Shown: positions 56,496-64,000 of the stretch, piece by piece
Position numbering within the stretch: the stretch's first letter is position 1
Layout of the letters: each line of letters starts with the position of its first letter
Source: Emiliania huxleyi CCMP1516
Taxonomy: Eukaryota; Haptophyta; Isochrysidales; Noelaerhabdaceae
Direction of reading: 5' to 3'
DNA: 64,000 nt
Assembly (NCBI RefSeq): GCF_000372725.1
Contig: NW_005196900.1
Span: 387,131 to 451,130 of the forward strand
Translations under genes and position numbers: made by a program
Notes under the pieces: model-generated
Told to the model about the DNA's origin: nothing
Database searches by the model: none
The model's input: the letters and a program-made list of their open reading frames with translations, nothing else

Positions 56496-58623
56496 CTAAA
56501 CTATCCGTGTTGAGTGTCCACACTCTTTTGTCCGGCAGGACGCGGGTGATGCAGGTGATGCCGAGGGCGGCTGCGCGGCGAGCCATTCGTCGAGCCTCGC
56601 GCGGACCTGCCGCATGGAGGGCCTCTCCTCCTCGTCCGGCTTCGTGCAGCGGCTCACCAGCTCGGAGAGGGCAGCCGGCCAGTGCGGCGAGAGGGCGGGC
56701 GTGGCGAACCTGGCGAAGAAGCAGTCTGCGCCCGTCCACGCAAAGGGCGCCTCGGCAAGGTAGCTCCAGAGCTGCGCCAAGGGCGGGAGCGGCTGCGCCG
56801 CCTTGAGCGCGCGGTAGAGCAGCACCCCGAAGGCGTACGTGTCGACGCCCGCCCCGAACGGACGGCAGTGGAACACCTGCGGCGAGGTTGTAGAGAGAGA
56901 CGGAGGCGAGAATCGGAGCCCGGGGTTGCGAGCCCGAGATTGAGAGACCGCGTGGAGAACACCTCTGGCGACATGTACTCGTAGACGCCCACGCGCTGCT
57001 CCGCCTGGAAAGTGGTGCGCACCGCTGCGGCCGCGCCTCCGCCCTCTCCTGCATGCTCTCCGCCTTCGGCCCCGAGGCCCTCGAGGCGGACCGAGAGGCC
57101 GAAGTCGACAAGCCTAGGTGTAGAAAGAGGCATACGCGGGTGTGTGAACAACAAACAAGAGCAGGGAGAGAAGAGAGGGCGGGGTTCGAGAGACGAGGTA
57201 CGCGCCTTGCGCGCGGCTGGCGCGGCTGGCCCGGCTGCTCCTCGCGGACGACGATGTTTGTCTCCTTGATGTCTCGGTGCACGAGCCCTCTTGCATGAAG
57301 CGCCTCCACCTGGCGGCGGTCGGTGAGGGTTACTCTGTACTGAGCGGAGAAGGGAAGGCGGCGAGGGCGGTGAGTCGGGCGGTGGTTTTGAGCAGAAGGG
57401 TGTGAGGCGCCTCGGCCGCCACGTCGCGCAGCAGGCTGGCCACGGTGCGGAGGGGGGGCGAGGCGCGGAGGAGGCGCAGCATGTGCTGCCCCTCGATGAG
57501 GCCTAATCTCGAACGATCTCGGGGGTGATCTCGGACAATCTCGCGCAGCAGCGTGCCGCCGCGACGAAAGGAGGGCCCATCACGACGAAGCCTCGCAGGC
57601 CGCCCGCCTCGGCGGCGAAGCCGTGCGCGCGGTAGAGCGGTTCGAGTGGTGGTCCGACGATGGAGCCGCCGCTGCCCCTGATGATGCTGCCGCTGCCACT
57701 GCCGGTGATGGAGTAGCTGGTGGCGCCCTTGCCAGAGATGGCGAGCAGCGCCGTGACCTCGAGCCGGAAGCACTCCGCGTCCATCGGCGAAATCTCGGGT
57801 GCTCTCGGGCAGTCTGCGCGTCCGTCGGCCCGGAGCGGCTGATCGCCGGGAGCGGCGAGGGTCGAGGCGAGGGCGACGGGCCGCCGGGTGAGCTTGAGGG
57901 CGAGCACCTGCGGCGCAGGCGGTAAGTCATGCGGGGGCGCGGAGACGGTCAACCTGTGCTGGTCTCATGTCATGTGCGCTTTGGGCGGCCTATCTTCTGC
58001 TCTCACACCTCCCCGGAGTCACGCCTCCTTACGCGCCAGACAATAGCAAACTGGCCGAGCCCGAGGGGGCGGAGGAGCTCGTAGTCGTCGATCCGGGAGG
58101 CGCGCTCGGGCGAAGCCAGTTCCGCCATGCTCAGCGGCGGCAGCATGCAGTCTCCTGCCGCGCGCGCGGCTGGCGCAAGCGCGCTCGGGGGCAGATACCG
58201 CACGGCTTGCGCGGCGGCGTCGCGCTCGGCCTCACGCCTGCTCGCGCCCCACCCGTCGCTCCATCTCTCGAGCAGCTCTGCTAGGGCCGCGTCCGTTGGG
58301 CTGGCCCCGTGCAGCAGCCGCCGCTCGTTCGGCGCCCGCCCGACGCCCGTCCTCACGGCATTGGCAAACATCTTGCCGTCGTGCACCGACCACTGTTGCC
58401 CCCTCGCTCCCAACCCATTCACCTCGACGGCCTCCCAGGAAGAGCGGTCCGAAGCGGCGGCCGTTGGGTCGTTGCCCGGTGCCCACGCCCAGTCCTGCGC
58501 ACGCTTCCGCCAGTCCTTCTTGCCGCTGCCCGGATGTGGCCTGGCCCGCGCTCGCCGCTGCTCGGCGATATGTTGAGCGAAGGCGTTTCCGTCGTGCACC
58601 GTCCAGTCTCGCTCCATGCGCAT
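56496..58623 (-). CDS. Tyrosine-kinase-like (TKL-type) protein kinase (6 exons)
   Basis: Phase-perfect exons: 58623-58009, 57907-57577, 57502-57363, 57309-57236, 57113-56963, 56876-56496 (563 residues). The N-terminus carries two copies of a W(T/S)VHDGxxFA motif, function unknown. Kinase domain: YELLRPLGLGQFAIVWRV, VLALKLTRR (VAIK-type Lys), an insertion, HMLRLLRA, ALHARGLVHRDIKETNIVV, LVDFGLSV, VYEYMSPEVF, GVDTYAFGVLLYRAL and RPSMRQVRARLDEWL. The catalytic Lys, HRD and DFG are intact, so it is probably active. Introns: 57908-58008 (GT), 57503-57576 (GC), 57310-57362 (GC), 57114-57235 (GC), 56877-56962 (GT). The GTGTTC...CCGTC start of the last exon is copied at the start of its intron. I chose ATG 58623 because no in-frame ATG lies upstream. 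Confidence 0.85.
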
Positions 58624-58888
58624 GAAGGCAGGCGAGCAATCAACGTCAATCAGGGAACGGCGCAATGGCGGTGGCGCACGAGCAACCTGGCAGCTCGCGG
58701 CGTTCGCCGAGAGCCGCGGCACCACGGCCGACGCCTACCGCGAGCGCTTCGCCCCTAGGCCCAGAAGATGCCTCCGAGCTCGGCGGCGGAGCTGCGGAGA
58801 GGAGGCCACTTGCGTGACTGGATTACGGTTTTCTTTTTCGTCATTGGGCGGGTCGGCGCTTGTTGTCCACCACACTCAACAGATCTCC

Positions 58889-59191
58889 ATGGCAGCGGTG
58901 GCGGGCGACGCCGACAATACATACATCAACAAGCAGGCGCGCAAGATGCGTACCAACAGGGTCAACTCCCCTGAGCGTGCCAACTGGAGGAGAATTTGTT
59001 TTTCTGGGTGTTTTGGCTTGTGCGAATCGATGTACGATGAGCGCAGTACGATGAGCGCAGCGGCGACCGGAGCGAGCGCGACACCGCCGGAGGTTTCCAC
59101 TGCGCCGCACACCGCACTAACTGCGCAGACACACTCGACGCAGACACTAGCGGTCCCGCCTACTGGTCGATCAAGCCTACTGGTCGAGTAG
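58889..59191 (+). CDS. Small hypothetical protein
   Basis: 100 residues from ATG: MAAVAGDADNTYINKQARKM, then a short Cys-containing segment and a Thr/Ser/Ala-rich tail. AT-richer than neighbouring genes. Its last 15 bases overlap the end of the LITAF gene on the other strand, at a 13-bp tandem repeat (CTACTGGTCGA). No family recognised. Confidence 0.3.
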   Translation: MAAVAGDADNTYINKQARKMRTNRVNSPERANWRRICFSGCFGLCESMYDERSTMSAAATGASATPPEVSTAPHTALTAQTHSTQTLAVPPTGRSSLLVE

Positions 59192-59683
59192 CACAGGCAG
59201 TAGCTCGCAAAGGCATTGACTTGCGCCCGGGTTCCGGCCGAGCCCGTTCCCGCAGTTAGAGCAGAAGTGCACGACATCTTTGGCGTTGTCTAAGCAGCCT
59301 GGAACGAGGAGAGGAATGCAGCACCCGACAGTGGCAGTGAAGGCGGCTGCCTCAGCAAACTCGGGCAACGCATTGGTGACGCCCACATGCCCACAGGAAG
59401 CGCACCGGGTCCGCTGCGAGGTGCGACCCCACGGATATCTGTCATACTCCTTCTGGGATCTGGCTTCTGCAGCTCGATCGACCTCGGCCGCCCGGATGGT
59501 CGCCGCATCAACTCCCGTTGCCTTCGCGCGTTCGATGGCTGAAGCGAGCTTCCCAACATCAATGCGCGTCACACCAATCCTCGCTACCCAACGCGGCCAA
59601 AGGATATCCACCTCGAGAACCTCGAGAACACCTATGTTGGTTTTTTTCTTTTCTCCGACAGGCGCGACACACATGGATCGCAT
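59177..59683 (-). CDS. LITAF-like membrane-associated zinc protein
   Basis: 169 residues from ATG 59683 (or 59674). C-terminal LITAF domain: TRCASCGHVG, a hydrophobic membrane-inserting stretch (FTATVGCCIPLLVPGCL), then HFCSNCGNGLG. The two CxxC knuckles bind one zinc while the helix dips into the endosomal or lysosomal membrane (family knowledge). The middle is helical (LASAIERAKATGVDAATIRA). The N-terminal part translates the dispersed repeat LEVLEVDILWPRWVA, so either the repeat has been exonised or the true first exon lies elsewhere. Start region overlaps the divergent gene at 59673. Confidence 0.7.
   Translation of the reverse strand: MRSMCVAPVGEKKKTNIGVLEVLEVDILWPRWVARIGVTRIDVGKLASAIERAKATGVDAATIRAAEVDRAAEARSQKEYDRYPWGRTSQRTRCASCGHVGVTNALPEFAEAAAFTATVGCCIPLLVPGCLDNAKDVVHFCSNCGNGLGRNPGASQCLCELLPVLLDQ
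59564..59630 (-). repeat. Dispersed LEVLEVDILWPRWVA repeat, copy 3
   Basis: Minus-strand copy of 11938-12000, including the RIGVTR extension shared with copy 1. It sits inside the apparent coding sequence of the LITAF gene. Confidence 0.9.
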
Positions 59684-60168
59684 CGCAACGGGCGAGTCGC
59701 TCTCCTCGCTGCGCAAGCGTCTGGCGCACAAGCACGAGCTCACCGAGGAGCGTCCGCGCGCCTCTTGCTGCGCCGGGCGCACGCGCTCAGCCCGCCGCCG
59801 GTTGCTCGTAGGCGACTCGCCGCGACGCGAGCAAGGTCAAGGCCCAGATTAGCGGGTTGCGCGCGATGCAGAAGTCCGCCGACGAGGCTGCGAAAGCCGA
59901 CTTCATGCGGGACATCGCGAGCATCCGGCGCCAGACCGACGAGGCGCGCATTCAGCTCGAGGAGAGGCGCAGAAAGGCCGACGAGAAGGAGGCGTCGCTG
60001 GCAGAGGTGCGCGCGCAGCTGGACGAGCTGCAGGCGCGGAAGCGGGAGAAGATGCGCGAGGCGAGGGAGCAGAGAGAAGCGCGCCTGGTCCCTCTCCGGG
60101 GTGAAAACGAGCGATTGTACAACAAACTGATGGCTGCGGAGAAGGATCAGTATAATACGCACACATGA
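59673..60168 (+). CDS. Small coiled-coil protein (2 exons)
   Basis: Exons 59673-59759 and 59812-60168 with a 52-bp GC-AG intron give a 147-residue protein. MDRIATGESLSSLRKRLAHK leads into a continuous coiled coil (DIASIRRQTDEARIQLEERR, AQLDELQARKREKMREAREQ) and a short tail. No family recognised; probably structural. Divergent from the LITAF gene with essentially no spacer. Confidence 0.6.
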
Positions 60169-60572
60169 GGGATGCTCTTCAATCGTACTGTTAAATCTAC
60201 GTTCGTGCTTCCACGTCGACCATCACTCATCACGACTTGGGCCTCAGCCCGTGTGAGATCCTGCTGCTGCTCGCTGAAACTCACTCCTCTCTGTCCTCGC
60301 ACATATCGCTTAGATCGGTCCACCGGCCGCTTGTCCGCTTTCGCCTTTCAAAGAGCCCCTTTCCCGCCGCGCTTTTTCGTCGACCTCGAGGCGGCTCCGC
60401 CGCTATCGAGTATCGTCGCGCGCGCACTCTCCGCACTGCGTCGCTATTCCTTGGGACACACCATCGACTCACAAAGCAATCAGTCTTTGGCACGCACGCC
60501 TCCCCGCGGCTTGCGGCCTCTGCGGGGGAGCGTTGCCGTTGGGCGCGCGCAGCCAGCGTCCGCTTGCGCGCC

Positions 60573-62121
60573 CTAAGACACCAAGCCCATGTGCGCAGGC
60601 GTTTGCCCGGTCAGTCCGTCGAGCCCCATCGCCAGCGCCGCGTTTGCCTGCCTCAGCCTGTCCTCGAGCGCCTTGTGGCGCGCCGCGTGGGCCGCGTCCG
60701 AGTCAGAGATACCGGCGATGAGCTTCGAGAGCTGCGCCTTGTGCTTAGCGATGAGCTCCTCCTGCTTGGCATTGGCCTCCTTCGTTAGCTCCTGTCAGGG
60801 GCGAGGCCCTACCGTCATGGGTGCGCCACGCTTCGCAGTGGCTCAGAGGCGCGGCTCTCACCTCGCGCGTCACGTTGACCGCCACCTCGACCGCCTGCTC
60901 CACCTCAGCGCCAGCCCGCGTGGCCACTTCGAGCTGTGCGCTCGCCACCGTCTTTGCGAGCTCCGCCTGGTGCACGAGCCGCAGCCGCGCCTCCGTCTCC
61001 GCCATCGCCTCTGCCTGAGCGGTATGCGCCTCTTCCTCCGCTTGCCGCAGCCGCGCCACGGCGTCCTCCTCCGCCTGCCGGAGCTTGGCCGCCGAGAGGT
61101 CGACAGACGCGGCGTGCTGCTCCCGGAGCCGCTCCATCTGCTCCTCCAGCTCGGCCCTCTCCTTCTCCCGCTCCTTCTCGAGCACCGCAAAGGCGGCGTC
61201 GTGCTGGCCCTGCTGCTGTCGCAACGCCGCCTCGTGGGCCTCCCTCGCCTCCTGCAGCGCCTGCTCGAGCTTGCGGGCGGTCGCCTGGAGCGCCTCTGCC
61301 GTGGCGCTGTGCTGTTCTTTGAGCGATCGGACCTCCTCCTCGCGGTCGGCCGCCTGCTGTGCCCGCTCCACCTCGAGCGCATTGATGGTCGACAGGTGCC
61401 GCTCGTTCTGCCTCTGCTCCTTCTCACACGACAGCCGACCCTGCTCCCGATCCCGCTCGAGCGCCGCGACGGCCGCGGCGTGCTGCTCGTGCTGCATCCG
61501 CATCGCCTCCTCGTGCTCCGCCCTCTCCGCCTCTCGCTCCTTCTTAATCGCCGCCACCGTCTCTGTGAGCGCCGCGACGGTCGCGTCGTGCTTCGCTTGC
61601 TGCTGCCGGATCGTCTCCCCGTGCTCCACTGCATCCCGCTCCCGCTGCTGGTCGAGCGAGCGGATCGCATCCTCGCGCTCCAGGTTCGTCCGCTCCCGCT
61701 CCCGCTCGCGCGCCGCGTCCATCTCTGCGCGCGCGGCGGCTGCAGAAGTCTCTCTCTCCCATGCCTGGTCCTTGAGCTGGAGGGAGCCTTGCTCGAGCGC
61801 CGCAATAGCCCCTTTGAGCGCCGCAACCTCGGCGCCTTGATGCTCCTTGAGTGCCGCGATATCTGTACTATGCTGCTCCCTGAGCCGTCGCTGCTCCGCC
61901 TCAAACCGATCCCTCTCTACCGAGGCTGCCTCCGACACCGCCTTTTCAACCTCATCGCTGCACTCCTGCGCAAACTCGGCCGCGGCCTGCTCGATCGCCT
62001 CCGTGCGGGCGGCGGACACCGCCTCGTTGAGGGCAGTCGCATGCGCCTCCTCCATCTCCTTGATCCGTTCCGTCAGAATGCTGACGGTGGCCGCGTCATC
62101 GCCGGCGAGACGACTCGCCAT
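60573..62121 (-). CDS. Long coiled-coil protein (2 exons)
   Basis: Exon 62121-60862 (420 codons exactly) and exon 60791-60573, joined by a 70-bp GT-AG intron with a canonical GTGAGA donor. About 492 residues, nearly all coiled coil rich in Glu, Ala, Arg and Gln (for example ALKEHQGAEVAALKGAIAAL). Recurrent REQHxA and KEREKERAE patterns resemble structural or myosin-tail-like proteins. The last exon adds ANAKQEELIAKHKAQLSKLI and ends GLTGQTPAHMGLVS. Starts head-to-head with the next gene. Confidence 0.75.
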
Positions 62122-62191
62122 GGTTTGGGCGTCGGCGGGCGCTTCGCTTCAACGTTCCAGCCAGCGCGTTTGGCCGCGACGGCCGCTGTGC

Positions 62192-63541
62192 ATGAGCGAG
62201 ATTGGGGAAGCCTCCGGTGCTGGCGGCGTCGCCCTGTCTGCGGCAGGCGCCCTGTCCCGGCTGCACGCCGAGCGCCTTGCCAAAAATGTCCCGCTCAGTG
62301 CGAGCGAGCTCTACAATCCCGCGCTGACTCCCTCCAGCGTGCTGGGCCGCTTCCTCGAGTCGTGGCCGAGCATCTTTGTTCTCTGCTACAAGGAGACCTG
62401 CGATGCGCACCGCCACTCGGGCGCCGCTGATGGGAGACGTGTGTGGTGGCAGTCGATCCAGCCGCGAGTCGTCGTCTTTGACGGAGCCGAGGTGGACGCG
62501 CGGCACACCGACGCCGTCCGCTGGGCCGGCTGCGACCTGCCGGACGCACCAGCCGGCCGGAGCGGCGCCCCTCCGACGCGAGAGCCGTGCACCTTTGCAC
62601 AGCCTAGCGGCGGTGCGGACTGGAGGCGCACCTCAAAGCACCGGCTGCTCGCGACGCTGGCGCATCTCGCGCTGGTCGAGGAGGCGGAGAGGCGCAACCT
62701 CTCTCGGGTCCGCTCCTCCTCCCTCGGGGCGAGCGGCTGGCCTGTCCATCACCGCCGGTGCGCACCCCGTCCCCAGGTGTTGATCCTCGAGGCAGACGCG
62801 GTGCCCTCGCTCGCCAACGAGGAGCTCAGCCTCGAGCCGAGCCGTGCGGCCGCCCTCGGCGCTCGGTTGAGCGCTGCCTTTGCATCGCGCCACCCGTGGT
62901 CCGTCCTCCGGCTCAGCGGGATGTTCTACTCGCGTGAATTTGCTCGCCCGCTCTCACCGCAAGCGAGGCGCGGCGGGAGGCGCCGCTCCTGCTCTCCGCA
63001 GTGCCAGTGCACGCCCTGGGCAGGGCTCGCGGCGACGGAGGCCGCCACGAGCAGCTACCCGCTCGCGTGCGAGGTTGCGCCCGATCCGAACCCCTCCGAC
63101 ACCGTCCTGCCGATGCTCGAGCGGCTCGGCCGCTGGTGCGACGTGCGGGACACCTCCGCCTACGCCGTCCACCGGAGGGCCTACCCCGCCTTCACGAGCT
63201 ACCTGCGGCGGCTCCTCGTGCGGCCGGCGTGGCTGCGCGACGCTGCAAACAACGCGCCGCCCATCGACGTCTGGCTGCCGCACGCGCTGCCCTCCGTCTA
63301 CCTGCTTCCCACCCTGGTCTCGCAGCCCTCCTTTGCAAACGACTCGCAGGGTGCCACGGCGCTTATGCGGCAGACGAGCGCCCGCCAGTTCATGAGGCTC
63401 TGCTCGGGGGGAGGAGGGGGCAGCGGGGTGGATGCGGCGCCCGAGGGCGGCGGCCGGCAGCGGCGAAAGATGAAGCTCTCCGCCTTTGCAACCAGGCACA
63501 TCTACCTGCTGAGCGATCGAGAGGTGGCGGCGGCGGCGTGA
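62192..63541 (+). CDS. Putative glycosyltransferase, GT25-like (2 exons)
   Basis: Exons 62192-62707 and 62777-63541 joined by a 69-bp GT-AG intron that also keeps frame if retained. About 426 residues spliced. The order PSIFVLCYKETCDAHRH, RVVVFDGAEVDARHT, TSKHRLLATLAHLALVEEAE and VLILEADAVPS resembles family 25-type glycosyltransferases, where an ExD/EDD after a strand binds the metal and sugar nucleotide. The rest includes HPWSVLRLSGMFYSREF and IDVWLPHALPSVYLLPTLVS. No signal peptide is seen from 62192; an upstream in-frame ATG at 62120 overlaps the start of the divergent coiled-coil gene. Family assignment is tentative. Confidence 0.5.
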   Translation: MSEIGEASGAGGVALSAAGALSRLHAERLAKNVPLSASELYNPALTPSSVLGRFLESWPSIFVLCYKETCDAHRHSGAADGRRVWWQSIQPRVVVFDGAEVDARHTDAVRWAGCDLPDAPAGRSGAPPTREPCTFAQPSGGADWRRTSKHRLLATLAHLALVEEAERRNLSRVRSSSLGASGWPVHHRRCAPRPQVLILEADAVPSLANEELSLEPSRAAALGARLSAAFASRHPWSVLRLSGMFYSREFARPLSPQARRGGRRRSCSPQCQCTPWAGLAATEAATSSYPLACEVAPDPNPSDTVLPMLERLGRWCDVRDTSAYAVHRRAYPAFTSYLRRLLVRPAWLRDAANNAPPIDVWLPHALPSVYLLPTLVSQPSFANDSQGATALMRQTSARQFMRLCSGGGGGSGVDAAPEGGGRQRRKMKLSAFATRHIYLLSDREVAAAA

Positions 63542-64000
63542 GGGATGGGCCGGCGGCAACGTTTGGAGTGCTTGGCTGCCTGGCTGCCTGGCTGCGGCGG
63601 TGCGGTCACGCACGCACCACGCTGCCGGTCCCGCTCCTGGCGGATGCGCGGCGGTCTTTTGAGCCCCGGGTTTGGCGCGCGAGGCTTTTTTTCTTTTTTC
63701 CGGACATTCTTTTCTTTTGAGCTAGCTTTCGATGTTGTGAAACAAACGCAAGGCGGACATGGCATATCGCTCTCGCGCGTACAAAAAATTTCTTTTCTTT
63801 TGAGCTAGCTTTCGATGTTGTGAAACAAACGCAAGGCATATAGCACCAAAAATTTCTTTTTTTCCGGCCATAAGGTATCGGCAACCGGAGTGGGCAATGG
63901 GCAGACGCTCTAGCGTCGATTTGGGCCAGCCAGCCAGCGTTGAAGTCGACTTCGAGCGCGGCGGACGAGTCGATGGTGCGGAGGGTATCGCCTGTCCGAC
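63542..64000. other. Terminal intergenic region with tandem duplication
   Basis: No gene seen. Contains two 48-bp copies at 63707-63754 and 63790-63837. Confidence 0.5.
63707..63837. repeat. 48-bp tandem duplication
   Basis: TTCTTTTCTTTTGAGCTAGC followed by TTTCGATGTTGTGAAACAAA and CGCAAGGC is present twice, identical, 83 bp apart. T-rich CAAAAATTTCTTT motifs lie around the copies. Confidence 0.9.

Overview
The window looks like nuclear DNA of a GC-rich unicellular alga, most likely a haptophyte. Evidence for this: multi-exon genes with short introns (33-290 bp), about half of the resolvable introns use GC-AG instead of GT-AG, a Ser/Pro-rich pherophorin-like cell-surface protein, a Roco/TIR/CHAT protein, and an APS kinase - ATP sulfurylase - pyrophosphatase fusion of the type known from haptophytes and stramenopiles. 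The species assignment is inference. No rRNA, tRNA, CRISPR or bacterial operon is visible. Because codon bias is extreme, most long ORFs on the opposite strand are shadows of real genes.

Layout, left to right: an MRS2/CorA magnesium transporter (610-3345, +); a repeat-rich gap; an RRM / zinc-finger / coiled-coil protein (5254-9182, -); a HAD-like/rhodanese fusion (10064-11621, -); a putative 1.1 kb inverted-repeat element (12025-13099); an HTTM-type membrane protein (13188-15642, +); a single-exon 2847-residue Roco-TIR-TIR-CHAT protein (16262-24805, -); a repeat-rich gap; a Ser/Thr kinase (26353-29514, +); a chromodomain protein (29808-31243, -); small genes and a MORN gene (31581-32898); a pherophorin-like protein with an assembly gap (33187-35915, -); a seven-helix receptor (37354-38770, +); an ExoIII-type AP endonuclease (39214-40248, -); an ankyrin-JmjC protein (40504-42269, +); an F-box/RCC1 protein (43640-45031, +); a second JmjC/cupin protein (47323-48646, +); the membrane-anchored PAPS synthetase/pyrophosphatase (49084-53369, -); a DUF707-like glycosyltransferase (54247-55499, +); a tyrosine-kinase-like kinase (56496-58623, -); a LITAF zinc protein (59177-59683, -); two coiled-coil proteins (59673-60168, + and 60573-62121, -); and a putative glycosyltransferase (62192-63541, +).

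Two observations stand out. First, the Roco-TIR-TIR-CHAT polyprotein joins a GTPase switch, two TIR domains and a caspase-like CHAT protease in one chain. This is the architecture expected of an innate-immune or programmed-cell-death sensor, and it is the best candidate for an undescribed system. Second, many introns begin with a degenerate copy of the start of the downstream exon, so that AG|GC or AG|GT occurs at both ends. This is the footprint expected if introns arose by short tandem duplication of exon sequence, and the copies range from about 20 bp identical to strongly decayed.

Gene models given with exon coordinates were assembled by hand, requiring that reading frame and protein family both continue across each junction; several run phase-perfect from start to stop. 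Where a boundary could not be fixed the entry says so. The spaces between genes carry a small dispersed SINE-like repeat family, several two- or three-copy repeats, and shared 5'-flank motifs.
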